Part shown: positions 1 through 11,735 of the stretch, one piece after another
Layout: the number at the start of each line of letters is the position of its first letter
How positions within the stretch are numbered: the stretch's first letter is position 1
From: Trissonchulus latispiculum
Lineage: Eukaryota; Nematoda; Enoplea; Enoplida; Ironidae
Length of the DNA: 64,000 nucleotides
Assembly: GCA_030248195.1 (NCBI GenBank)
Contig: JASAND010013361.1
Location: 12,501 to 76,500, forward strand
Reading direction: 5' to 3'
The notes under the pieces: model-generated
Databases searched by the model: none
Told to the model about the DNA's origin: nothing
What the model saw: only the letters and a program-made list of their open reading frames with translations
Translations under genes and position numbers: made by a program

Positions 1-840
1 GCATATGTCGGATGTCTGATCTCATACCCACCCTTTCTTTGATTTAACATTTTTAACATTTAACCATTTTGAATAAAAATGGAAAAACAAATTGGGGACA
101 TCACAGAAAAACCTTACATTGCACCGGTTTTTATTTTTCGTTTATAATATGTTACAGGGAATCGGGGAATCGTATCTTTGATCGATTACAAAGTCGTTTA
201 ACCGTTGAATTCCCTAAAAAGCCTTCAGATAAGTACCATGTCCCTAACACTGCCTATGCATCTTTTAACAGCTGACAAATGACATGCAGACTACCTGGTT
301 TGTAATATACAATATTTCAACTGCAGTATCTTCCGGCTTGGAGCAACATGTATTCTATTTACGTGATGCAAAAATGTTTCACAAAAATGTTTCAAAATGT
401 CAAAAATAATCTAAAATAATTTGTTAAAATTGACGCCCCCAAAGTATAATATTGCAGAATATGTAACTACATAAAATAATACCTTCTGCCTCACGAGAAA
501 AGCAGGCTTAACGCAGTTGTCATTAGCTGCAGTTCAATGATGTAATCATAGACCTTGATCTGTCGTCTGTACAGATACCAATTATCTGCTTCTATCGAAT
601 ATCTCTTGAAATCATGCCGCTCAACGAATGATATCAACCTTTCTACAACCTAGGCTTTGAATTTGATTTGCCTTGTAAGTAATTCACTGCAGATGTTTTC
701 TTTCTGATACAAGATGAGCAAAGTCCCCTTCGTAGCGGAGTTGCATGCGGGTCGCGGATCAAAGTGGAGGAACAGCCATTTTTCTCACACCAATTTTAAC
801 ACATAATTAAGCCCCTTCGGTAAACGCATAAAACGAGTAG
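1..840. other. Unassigned non-coding stretch
   Basis: No convincing reading frame, RNA gene or terminal repeat is visible. It is ordinary AT-rich DNA with scattered short ORFs whose products resemble nothing I know. Confidence 0.5.
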
Positions 841-1027
841 GCCTAAATATCTCCAAGCCAAGGCTGGTTGGCCAATACCTAAACAACAGCCAATGGCTTA
901 CGGCCAACCAACAGCAAATGATCAACCAGCTGTCAATGGCCAATTGACTGGTCAACGTCAAACTCCGGCCAAACCAAGCCCACCCAACCAAGAAAATTTC
1001 GGTCAATCACTAATTGACAAAATCTAA
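841..1027 (+). CDS. Candidate terminal exon, Pro/Gln-rich C-terminus
   Basis: After a possible acceptor (cgagtag|g, poor pyrimidine tract) a frame stays open from 842 to a TAA at 1025-1027 and gives 61 residues rich in Pro, Gln, Asn and Ala, ending in GQSLIDKI. The composition looks like a disordered protein tail. No partner exon was found upstream within the window. A non-coding explanation is also possible: the stretch repeats GGCCAA/TTGGCC and CCAACC, and the subterminal repeats of several transposons here are built in a similar way. I do not recognise a family. Confidence 0.25.
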
Positions 1028-1349
1028 GGTCAAGAATTTACTGACATTAGATTTCACAAGGGATGTCAACCAAACCTATTTAAGAAACTTTATTATAACC
1101 ACTCGAATATAGCAGCTCAGCAAACTGTTACTATTATTTCTTGCTTCCAATCCAAATACTTAGTTGCAAAACGAGGGATTACTGTTATCTGTCCGTTTCC
1201 ACAGATTTCCGCTTATCATCTTTCCGCAACCGAACTGGCGTCCAGCGCTACATCTTCATTGCACTGCTACAAGGGGGTGTTCTGCATTTTATTTGATTGA
1301 CCTATTACACACTATGGTTTAATTTTTGTATTATTTCCGTCTCTAAATT

Positions 1350-1388
1350 ACTATTATTATGAATATTATTATTATTATCGTTATTATA

Positions 1389-1423
<35 letters not shown>

Positions 1424-1456
1424 TATTATTATTATTATTATTATTATCATTATTAT
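1350..1456. repeat. (ATT)n trinucleotide microsatellite
   Basis: About 105 bases of ATT repeats with a few interruptions (for example atcg and atc units), which points to an old, partly decayed microsatellite. Confidence 0.95.
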
Positions 1457-4400
1457 TCAGTTGCACAATCTCTCTAATTAAGTTAAAGAATTCAGTGTTT
1501 GAGTAATTCTAGGTGCGCATGCGCTCATATTTTGGAAGAATGATAATTGAGCTCGAGTGTTTCTGAATCAAAATTTATTTTCTTAAATTTCTAAAAACTC
1601 TACAAATTCGTTTTTAGAATATTTTAATATTCACATCAGCGTCGATGACGCTGCTGGTGTTTCGTGCATTATTGATCGGAGGCAGCATTCTTTGAATTTT
1701 CAGTTGAACTGCAGAACGCAAGAAGCATCTTCACATGCTGGTGAGATGCTGATGTAAGAATACAGCACTCAGCATCATCGTTTCTGCAGTGCTCATTTTC
1801 ATAATTTCACGAATTATCAATTTAAAATAAGCTGTATATATTTTAATGATATGAATTTAAATCATTCGTGTCATTTCATCAAAACAGGACTGCACCTCCA
1901 GTGCCAATTCACCAAACTATGTATGAACACATTTGGAATTACCCAATAACCTCCAAATTCTAAACCACCACCAATTTAATGTTAACTGTGAAAATTATTG
2001 GAATAATGAAAGCCTTAACGACCAATTCCTACTTGCCCAGTGTTTATCCTTGAAATTGATACCTTCAAAAATTCGTATCGTATATACTTGACCGTACTAG
2101 AATTCTAATATCCATTCAAACAGTACTTATTTATAATGAGCAAAGCCAGATGATTAAATACCACAGAAATAAGCATTATTTTCAATACGTCAGCTTCCTA
2201 TTCATAAGTAGTTTTAACTTTGATGAAAGGATTAATATGGAAAAGATAAATAGTGGAGTGTAGGAAGCACAATTAAACCAATGACGCCAGTCCTGGACCA
2301 TTTTCTTGCATTTATGGAAGATAATGTGTCAATGTTTTGCCAGAAGTTATTTTATGTAGATAGATATTCTAAATGTATGAGTCAGAATTGAATCCTTCCA
2401 GGCTGTTTGTTTGACATTGACAGAGTTCTCGCTTTGGTTCTGTAGGTAGGAGGTCAGATAAAATTTTGATTGAAGAGCTTTTAATTGTGTAGGCATAAAA
2501 GCCTGAAAAAGTCTTACTGACGCATTAGCTTTAAGGCATTTTATTCAAATTCGCTAATCCAATTTTGAAACTTTGTGAACAAACTGTTACATTTAACTGA
2601 TTAATTTACTGTTGTCTTTTCTCTTGGAGGAGTTGAAAGAGTCCCATTGGGTTACATTGAAGCAAAGCTTGTCCTAAAAGTATGACTTTGGGATATTGTT
2701 TATGATCTACTGTATTTTGTTTTTAAGGCTGGACCCTTGTATTGGGGGCATTCCGGTGTAACAACAGAGGCCCTCATCTAATCAATGGCATATTCCAAGC
2801 TTAAATTGATAGTGATTATTTCCATAATAAGTGGACTATGCTCAGGTATTTTTCCTAAATGATTGCTTTGGTTGTTCTAAACAGTTTAGACTCTTCACTA
2901 CTCCTTGTCTAATTTCGACATTCACTGTATCTATAGCAGTTATAAGAATTTCTACTGAATGCTGCAGTAGGACCATTAGCGCTGTTCGGCGAACGCTGAT
3001 GCATTCCACAGGATAAGCTCTTCCCTATAATAATGAAGAGAGACCGAAATATACTGGAGCCAGAGTGACAGAGGATATGAGTATGAAGCTGAGTCTGTCT
3101 TGGCCTTGTGCCGTCGTCCAGGTGAGGTTAGAAATACGTTTCTGAGTCTACCTTCGGGTTCGGGTAGGAGAAAGGTAATAGTAATGGAGAAGCAGGACTG
3201 AATAGATGCCGTCGGCTCCAGCCGCCCTGCCTTTCTACATGCAGCTGATGGCACTATCGACGTCTTCAGTAGGAAAGAGAATACATGTCGTGCAGTTGTG
3301 CGTACATTTCTGCTTGTGTCTATTCATTAGCCTCTTTATTCGGGGGACAGGCGGATTCTTGTTTGGACAAGCGCGCTCTGGTGCTTGATAAAACAGTTGG
3401 CTTTGTGCTTATCTGAGTGCAAGTTTCAGCCCTGATCCTACAGGGCTGCGCACTGCTTGACTTATATAGCATAGCGACCATCCTTGGTAGATGTGATCTT
3501 TCACAATTTAGTGGAGTCAGCATGGGTACATAGACGGCCAGCTTCTGTTTCGCACGATTAATTAGATTGTTGGTTTTCTGTGCAATGCGAAACCATTCGG
3601 CTCTGGATTCTTTGGAGACTTCGGCTTCCTAGCTTTCCATCGCTTCTCTTCCTGACTGCGATTACTGCTTTCGGCTGAGATCGCCTGCCTCAAGGGATGT
3701 TTACCGCAGAAACGATGGTTTTTTAACTAGGACCTTATGGACCTCATAAGTGTTAATTAGCGAGATCAAGTCCTTGATCAACAGCTCCTCTTCTCCTCCA
3801 CCTTAGCGAAAGCTGTCAGACTGCGGTACTCAGACTGGTAGGGCAATAGGAAGGCAGAAAGGGGTGAGCCTAAGAGCCAGGTTGGCTTCGTTGATGTTGT
3901 CCCAGAGCGGTGAGTGAGCATTGCAGTCATGATTGTATTTCGTCCACTAGGCAGACACGTGGAACCAGGTGCAACAGTCTATCATCGTCAACATCACGGC
4001 GCAAGTGCGGGACATAGACATTAGCCGTTCTGAGAATTGTAGCATTCTTCACTCCTCTGAGGTTGGCCTGAGGTGGCTAGACCTCAGTCACATTTATCCT
4101 CGGGGGCCGTCTATAGGACTGTGTCAGTGCATCAGGGCAGGCTGTCACAAATAGCAGTAATTAAACCTTCACATATTGGCGGTCCATCCTGGTATTCCTG
4201 CGACATTTTCGCAATCCTTTCGCACAACTGAGTATTCTTTAGAGAACTGTTATTTGCCAGAACGCTGACAAAACCAACTGCAATTTAATGCAGTAACAAA
4301 CATATATACTGGAACGGAACTAAAATGCTTTTTTAAAATTTTATGCTAAGGTCAACATAACAAGAACTTGAGACTGGGCTAAAGGCGGCATTCGTGCAAA

Positions 4401-5554
4401 AAAATGATATCGGTTGCATTATGTATGCAGAGTTATAAAGCAAAGAGTACATAATGGAATACGATTATGGAACCATTACGCTACTTTGTGTTAAACATGC
4501 TTGACATGCTCGAGTCGTTAACCTAAATTACTAATAAAATGCCTATTGTAAGCCTCAGCTAATTAGCGAATGAGCGAGCAGACACGCGTTTATATGAAAG
4601 CACGTAATTAGTGCTAAGTGGGACCACCGAAACTCTCGGAGGGGCCCGACTTAACTACCCGAGCATGTCAACGATGTTTAACACATAGTAGCGTAAGAGT
4701 TTCATACTCTTATTCTATTATGTATTCTTGATAAAGCAAGGTTTCAGTGATCTTTTGACGAACACTGCTACAGCTTAATTACAGTAAATTGATACGCTGT
4801 GGAACCGCATTTTTTCATGGCAGAGCTCAATTTGTGAGCCACTGAAATGCTGGGTTGTTGAGGGCGTAAGTTGTTCAAACCTTCCGCTGCACAATTACAA
4901 CAAGTGCAGATGGACACAGTATGCGACCCTAAGTCACAAGACACCAAGTCGGGCGCCACGGGTTTCTGTGCCACAGGGTGTCAGGGAGAATTCTCTTCAC
5001 CACAGAAAGGTTGCATAGTTGGAGAGCATAGTTCCGTCTTCTTCGTCTGCGTCAGCAACATAAACCTGCGGTGGAATGTAGATTTCATCGGAATGATTGT
5101 TCGCTGCTTCGTTCTGTGAGGCTAAGTGCTGGTAGATTTCTACAGTGAAGCGAATTCAGAGTGCTGAATTATGTCCATTTTATTTGCAGCTGAAGCAAAG
5201 TTTGGTTTTGCTTAAACTTTGCGCTAGGGTAGCAGAAATGTGATGCAGTGTATGCTATTTTTACTTAATTTATTCCTCTGCTTTTGATTTTCAATAGTTT
5301 GGTCAGTACGTATCTATGGTTATGATGCAGTAGTTTGCACTATTACGTATTCCATTATTCTGTGGCAGAATAACAAGTATCTAGTGAAGCTTTATAGAGG
5401 AACTGTGATGCTGCAGCTAATTCTGAAGTACCAAGTTTGTTTAGGCTTGTTCAAGAGTTCAATATTAATGCGGTTTCAAAACTTTTACCGTCCCGCAACC
5501 TCAGTGAATGTTTTGGAGTAAGATGCATAAATGGTATTATGTGTTTATTTCTAG
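1457..5554. other. Unassigned 4.1-kb stretch without a recognisable gene
   Basis: Only short ORFs up to about 92 residues occur, none with a recognisable domain. The segment 2.98-4.15 kb is less AT-rich. Its minus strand has several adjacent open stretches separated by stops and could be an old decayed coding element, but no motif allows a name. No terminal repeats were found. Confidence 0.4.
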
Positions 5555-5707
5555 GGTGGGGAGAAAAGCAGTGCTCAAACGAGAAGAGGATATTTCGGCC
5601 TTGCAGCTGCTGCAAAGCAGACTGTTGGTATGACACAATTGAAGAGAATAGAGATGATTCTACTAGTAATGATGACGACGGTTTTGTTATGGAAACTTTA
5701 CACTTAA
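5555..5707 (+). CDS. Candidate last exon of a small membrane protein
   Basis: A good acceptor (tgtgtttatttctag, ending at 5554) is followed by an open frame of 50 codons plus TAA. The peptide starts GGEKSSAQTRRGYFGL, has a short basic and amphipathic stretch (TVGMTQLKRIE), and ends in a hydrophobic run MILLVMMTTVLLWKLYT that would suit a C-terminal membrane anchor. A longer overlapping frame (from 5437) reads through the same bases but ignores the acceptor and gives a less protein-like product. No matching upstream exon was found, and a chance ORF cannot be excluded. Confidence 0.3.
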   Translation, partial: GGEKSSAQTRRGYFGLAAAAKQTVGMTQLKRIEMILLVMMTTVLLWKLYT

Positions 5708-6421
5708 TTCATCTTTGTATAAAGCAGCGATGTGACGTGCACTGCTATGAAAGACGCCGAAGGCCCCATTTAACTGGATTTACTTTACTTCAACAACCAG
5801 CTAATGAAGAATTAAATCAGGATTGATTAAATTTCCATGAATGTTGTATATGTTACTGACTTTGATAGTAAACTTAGTCATTCTGAAAAGTGGCAAACGC
5901 ACTTTCTGTTCTCCAGCGGCCGCCATCGCTAACTTTGTAATTAAAGTCTTTGACGCTAGTAATAATAAGACTAATTCTTTCGACAAAGGTGGATAGAATA
6001 AGAAACCTCTGCATTTCAGGTCATCGTTGTTCTGCGTTTTGTTGGTGTTATATCTGCATTAAGAAATCGTAATGTCAAAAGAAATAAAATTAAATCGATG
6101 CCGTTTTGAGTTATAAAACCTGCAGGAAAACTGTAACGGTGAATGAAACAAGTTGAACCTGATGGTTGTATTTTTCAAGGTGTCAATTTTTTGAAAAACT
6201 TGGCTAGAAAGGTTCCATGATCTTAAAGCATTCCCGCTGTTGCCAACTTTTCCTGTAAGTTTCCTGGCATAATAATTTCTTGGTGACCGGGTGTCCCACC
6301 CACCTGTGGCACCCGCAGTGTGTGGTATCGTCTCCCTTAGGTAAATCAGATCTTTGATCAAATCAAAGCAAATCTCTGAAGGCAACGATCTACAATCAGT
6401 CAGACGAAAAGGTACGGTGAG
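5708..6421. other. Unassigned non-coding stretch
   Basis: Nothing recognisable before the GACCCA-type transposon end at 6422. Confidence 0.45.
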
Positions 6422-6573
6422 CAGGGATGGAAACTGGGTCATTATTTCTGACCCATGACCCACTTGACCCAAACGCAAATTTGACCCAGACCCAAGGCGA
6501 CCCATGAAAATTGAAAATTCCGTGACCTAGACCCAAATGACCCAATCGTTTTCGTGACCCAGACCCTGCTGAC

Positions 6574-9268
6574 TAGTGATGTGGATCGGATCAGATCGGC
6601 TGCCAAAATCACCTACCGATTCGATCCGGCAAATAGCCGGCGATCCGATCCGATCCAGCCCCGGATCGGACCGATCCGATCCGATCCGACCATAATTTTA
6701 ATTTTCAATTGTAGACACTTAAATTGCTATATTTTCCCATTTCCCATTATTTTGAAAAACTCTTCATCAAACTTAGCATCTGAATCTTATTGAATAATTC
6801 TGAAAGTCCGTGTCAGAAACTGCAGCTGCAGAATGATGTGTAGTCCAGGGTTGGAAACTGGGTCATTATTTCTGACCCATGACCCACTTGACCCAAAAGC
6901 AAATTTGACCCAGACCCAAGGCGACCCATGCAATTTGAAAATTCCGTGACCCAGACCCAAATGACCCAGTCGTTTTCGTGACCCAGACCCAGCTGACCCA
7001 AGAATTATCGTGACCCAGACCCAAATGACCCAATAAAATAACTCGACCTAAACTGACTTTACATTATCCTTTTGTGAAGTTTTCTTGAAACTGTGACACG
7101 GAGACACTGTATGGGCCAATACAATGTAAATTTGTAAATAATTGGCAAATAGTAGTCGGTAAATAACTAGTCAGAATCCAGCAAAATATTCTTCTGAAGC
7201 AAGTTGTAAGTTCGGAGCTCCTCAATCTTGTCATTTTGATTATTTTCCAATAATAGTTATTTTACTTGGAAGACCTGATTGGCTGATATTGCAAAATATT
7301 TAAAACTTTCGATGGAAGTGTACACATGGCTTTTATTACGAGAACCGACGCAAACATAATGGCCGGACAAGTCACAGCTAACTATTGATTCCAGAGAAAC
7401 AATGCTAAATTCAATTTAAAATTCGCGCCGAAGGCGCGAAAAATTTTTTAGCCGCGACAGGTTTACGTATAATTGGAACAACGCCAGATCTTCGAATTTA
7501 AAATTTGGTAAGACCCTGTGACCCAGACACAAAATGACCCAATAAAAATTGCTGACCCAGACCCAAAGTGACCCACAGGAAGCTTGACCCAGACCCACAC
7601 TGACCCAACCGGTTCGCAAAATTCGTGACCCAAGACCCAGTGACCCAAGCAAAAATGGCGACCCAAACGACCCATGACCCAGTGACCCATGACCCAGTTT
7701 CCATCCCTGGTGTAGTCACCTTTGAAAAATAACGATTTGTTTTGTTTTGGGAGATTAAAAGATCTAGTGAGAACTACACAAAAGACAGTGAGAAGTGTTA
7801 ACTATATAAGGATAAGATGAAATTGAAGAAGCTAGGGTGTAAGAACACAAAAAATGTGCGTACAAACTTTGGTCGTAAATAAGCAAGCAATGTATATGTT
7901 TTAATATCATTCGGAATTGGAGAAGACAGGGAAAATCTGGAATCCAGGGTTTTATTTACGAGAAATAAAAGAAATATTCAAAGGTTTGCTGAAATTTATG
8001 TACATTGAAGATTTAGTTTTCATGATCAGATAGATCTGGTTCCGCGGCATATTTTTGCACTTAACCTTTTCAACCGAAGTGCACCCAATTTTCGGTTTTT
8101 CAGAATTTCCCGATTTTAAATATTTTAATGCTCACGATTATCATGTTAAAGCTCTTCACAATCTGAACACGTTTAATAATACAATCGTTTCCCAAAGTGC
8201 ACTGGATTCCCATATTCACGAAAACAAGACTATTCCGGATTTAAATGTTTTCCATCACCAACAGTTATGGGCCGATGGGTCTTGGCTCGAAAGGTCTTGA
8301 CGAGCTGAACAACCTTTATAATACAACTACGTCCCTGAAATGCGCCCTGTTCCCGGACATCACAAAAACTTCCATTTATGAATAGTGGACTCGAGAAATT
8401 GGTACATTTTCAGGTATTGGTTCCAGCTCATATATTTTAAATAATACCCTATCATTCAAATGCAAGTGCAAAAATATGTACCTGGAACAGCTCTATTCGA
8501 TCATGGATACAAAATTTTGAATATGGTAAACTTTTGGAGAAATTAAAATTTTTAATAAATTAAATAATTAATATGAAATATTTTCCATGGTTTATGTAGG
8601 TTGTTCTAAATCTCCACTTCAGAACGATTCTTAAAATATATATTGTTGGAGTTTGCTCTGAAGGCATATTTATATTACATATATTATATCATATATTATA
8701 TTTATATATAAACGACACCGAAGTTTGCACACACAATTTTGGTCGTACAATAGCACAAAAGTGCGTCAGATGGATTTTGCAAACTTTACTCTTCTGAGCA
8801 AACGCACTAGGGCTATAAATTTCCTTCTAATTTCAGACAACGTTCCTATTAGTTGATAAATTTTAATCAAATCAGAATAACTCACTCTTAGTAGTCAGCG
8901 GTGCTGAATTTAAAAACAGGAACAGACTGTCCAAAAATTAATTAGCAGGAACTGTTAGAGAGCAATTCCATTTGACTCTTTTTATACATCTTAAGAAATT
9001 CATTTATCCACAGAGAGAACATAAAACAAAAACATAACCGAAAAACCAACATTTGAACAAAATTTCAGGAAAGATTTTGAAAATTTCATCGAAAGTTTTG
9101 CAATTTTGTAAAAATTGGTACAAATTTTCAAAATTTTCCTCATTTTGCCGGACCGGCGATACGGAAAAAGCAGGCCGATCCGATCCGATCCGACTCCGGA
9201 TCGGTCGATCCGATCCGAACCCAGATCGGTCGATTCGATCCGATCCGCCGAGCCGATCCACATCACTA
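6574..9268. mobile_element. Non-autonomous hAT element with GGATCG subterminal repeats
   Basis: The ends are inverted repeats (TAGTGATGTGGATCGG at 6574, its complement ending at 9268), and the flanks carry an identical 8-bp duplication CTGCTGAC (6566-6573 and 9269-9276). That is the hAT signature. Both ends are packed with GATCCGATCC/GGATCGGATC blocks (6586-6690, 9175-9258). The interior holds a complete GACCCA-type hAT at 6846-7709. An 81-codon ORF at 8055 is unrecognised, and no BED or hATC transposase region is seen. The product must have been mobilised by an enzyme encoded elsewhere. Confidence 0.9.
6846..7709. mobile_element. Complete non-autonomous hAT element, GACCCA family
   Basis: Inverted ends CAGGGTTGGAAACTGGGTCA and its complement (one mismatch) are flanked by the 8-bp duplication GTGTAGTC (6838-6845, 7710-7717). 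TGGGTC/GACCCA repeats fill about 180 bases at the left end and 200 at the right. A small hairpin (TTCGCGCCgaaGGCGCGAA) lies near 7430. The Gly/Ser/Val-rich ORFs across the ends are translations of the hexamer repeat and not genes. It lies inside another element (6574-9268) that itself sits in a relative of this one. Confidence 0.93.
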
Positions 9269-9784
9269 CTGCTGACCCAAGAATTGTCGTGACCCAGACC
9301 CAAATGACCCAATAAATTATATCGACCTTAACTGACTTTACATTATCTTTTGTGAAGTGTTTGAAACGCCGTAACTTTTTTAATTTTTGAAGTTGGGTAA
9401 GAAAGAGGTATACCTATACATACCTACATGTATAATGTCGGATCGGACTGTATATTGTAAACATCTTTCTTGCCGCTGAGCACGAATCCAAATCCGTTAT
9501 TCAATTTAGCATAATATTCGATCCGTGTTAGCTCGTTAACGAAACATTGAGTCGAAGAACAGATTGTAGATTTGTGCTCAGCGTACCAGAAAGCCCTCAT
9601 ACGCACGTTTTCAGCAAAAAAATGGTGTTGTGGCAAGTAGTGCTGCTACAAACACAATCGATGATAGGTCAAGACTGATTTATTAAATTTCTATAACAAG
9701 TTTTCGTACACATCAGTTCACCTTACAGCCGAACACTAACTACACCGTGATTGTGGCAGATCAGGTCAGCTCCCGAAATAGCTT

Positions 9785-10025
9785 AAGTTTTAGTTTCAGT
9801 CGGGATCACCAAATAATTAAGTTTTAGATCCGTTATATAATATACAAGTGATATAATGCAAAAGAGTAAAGAGTTTCAGGTCTTTTCTTAATCTAGTTTC
9901 AGTATCAGTTTCTGTTGACGGCCTAAAATAGTTTACGTTTAAGTTTCAGTTTCAGTGACTGAAACTGAAACCTGTACAACCTGAAACCTAGATCCTAGTG
10001 TTAGTTTCCGTTTCCGTGGTTGAAA
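9785..10025. repeat. GTTTCAGT/ACTGAAAC repeat cluster
   Basis: GTTTCAGT or its complement occurs repeatedly in imperfect form. Similar clusters occur at 43735-43930 and 50866-51335. A TAGTGTTAGTTTC sequence near 9993 resembles the TAGTGTTGTTTCAG edge at 50866, which suggests the remains of one hAT-type family whose subterminal repeat is GTTTCAG. No paired end or target duplication was found here. Confidence 0.5.
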
Positions 10026-10101
10026 CATCATTACTGTGCTACTTCTAAAAATCATTAGACAAAGTGAACCTTCCCATTAAAATCTATCCGGAATTCTTTG
10101 T

Positions 10102-11735
10102 TTATAACAGTAAGTTATCAAGCATACAATCCTCCAAGCGAAAGGTAGAGGGACCCAAAACTTCGGTATTTCTCAAAGGATTTGAATATGTAGTAAATCC
10201 TTTTGGTGCCCAAGCATTCTTGTGCTTCGCACAGTCATTAACCTTGAAATTGTATTGTCTCTTTGACTCTCGCTTTGGGTTGCTTTCTTGGTACTGCTTT
10301 ACGTGTTTCTTGGAAACTCGTATCAGATCTGTGGAGTGCTGAAAGTGAGGTGCACTGAGCTTGGTCCTCAATTTTCTTCCAAGAAACACAGCTGCCGGTC
10401 TGTTCCCTGTAGCTCGGTGGACTGTTTGTCTGTAGCTTTGCAGGATATCAATGGCAGACTGCTTCCATTATATACCACTGTGAAGTTCAGCTTGTAGCTT
10501 TTCTTTAAGGATCTTGTTCATCCGTTCCACAGCTCCGTTTGCTTGTGGGCTGAACTTGCAGTAAACCTTTGATGAATGCTGTTGTTTGTGGCGAATTCGT
10601 TGAATTCCTTCCTTACTTTGAAACTGCGGACCATTATCCGATATGATGTTTTGGGAATGCCGTATCGCGCAAATAGGTTTTTTAGAACTTGAATGATCTT
10701 CGATGATGTTATCTTGCTTGTGCAGGAGACCTCAACCCATTTTGAGTAGTGATCCCAAATGACTATCAGGTATTGATTATGAAGAGGAGCATTGGTCATA
10801 GGGCGCATGATATCAATACCGATAGTTTGCCAAGGATAATCGCTTGAATGGACTGTTAAATAGGATGGATCTTGTCACTCGCGTTACAGTGTTCGCAGTT
10901 GCGGACAACGTATTCAACTGCTTTGTCCATGCCGGGCCACCAGTAGTTTTCTCTTAATTTTTGCATTGTTTTAACGATATCACGCTGACCTTCATGAGCT
11001 AGGTCAAGGATCCGTTTTTGTAAGGCAGGCGGGATCACCAAACGGTTGACATCTCGAGAAGACAATCGTTTTCAATATAAAAAGCTGTGGAATGTTGCCA
11101 AAAGGTTTCAGTTCATCAGGAAGATGTTCTTTAGGACATTTATTTTGCATAAACTATTTCACCTTTGAAAGAACTGGATCGTTGTTTGTAGCTTCTGAAA
11201 GTTCTTCAAGGGAAACCACGGTATGAATCTTTTACGCCACGGTCAAATCGTCGTCCTTGAGGTCAGGCAAGGGCAATCATGAAAGGGCATCAGTTACGAA
11301 ATTCTGCTTTCCTGGCGTATAGATGAGTTGAAAATCGTATGCAAGCAAGCGCGCATACCAGCGGGCTATTCTTGCCGGCTTATGACCAGTTCCAGTGGGT
11401 CCGAGCAAAACCGTCAGAATTTGATGATCTGTGTATAGACGAAACGGTCGTCCCCAAACGTATGTATGCCAATGCTCTACGGCCCATAAGCAAGCATAAG
11501 ATTATTTTTCAGCAACAGAAAACATTCTTTCTCTTTCATTCAAAGTACAGGATGCAAACGCGATCACTTTTTCTGTTTCACGCTGCAATTGAGTTAATGT
11601 TGCACCCAATCCGTAGGCTGAAGCATCAGTTGTGATGGTATGATGTTTGGTGATCAAGCGTGATAAAATTTGGTTCACAGAGATCCTTCTGAATCCTCCC
11701 TCTCCATTGTCTCGTTCTAGATCCGCTTCGATCAT
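10102..11735 (-). pseudogene. Decayed Ty3/gypsy retrotransposon pol (RNase H to integrase)
   Basis: The minus strand holds pol pieces in order, interrupted by stops and frame changes. At 11735-11502 is an RNase H core with TTDASAYGLGATL and VIAFASCTLNERER. At about 11420-11290 is its C-terminal part (YARLLAYDFQLIYTPG). At 11065-10856 is the integrase zinc-binding region (HEG...YWWPGMDK...C..C). At 10808-10518 is the integrase core (DHYSKWVEV, FARYGIP), where the expected Asp-Asn-Gly region is damaged. At 10389-10102 is an integrase C-terminal segment (FLGRKLRTKL). This order matches Ty3/gypsy. I saw neither a reverse-transcriptase core upstream nor LTRs, so it is a truncated dead copy. Confidence 0.88.

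Larger units (their letters stand above)
6422..9360. mobile_element. Truncated hAT-like element, GACCCA family, interrupted by a second element
   Basis: The left end at 6422 (CAGGGATGGAAACTGGGTC) matches the terminal repeat of the complete GACCCA element at 6846-7709. GACCCA/TGGGTC motifs follow at short spacing to 6565. The sequence then breaks at the insertion of 6574-9268 and resumes after 9276 with ccaagaattgtcgtgacc, which matches 7000-7070 of the complete copy. Similarity fades near 9360 and no CCCTG right end was found, so this copy is truncated. No transposase is visible. Confidence 0.75.

Noticed and set aside
2976..3523. Adjacent 92- and 67-codon minus-strand ORFs
   Set aside because: No domain, no splice context linking them and frequent stops between. 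Left as unassigned.
5437..5826. 129-codon Cys-rich ORF
   Set aside because: It reads across a good splice acceptor at 5554. The frame starting at the acceptor gives a more protein-like product, so the longer ORF is probably chance.
6059..7719. Several 60-150-codon ORFs rich in Gly, Ser, Val and Leu on the minus strand
   Set aside because: They are translations of the GACCCA/TGGGTC hexamer arrays at hAT ends. All six frames are open because of the repeat.
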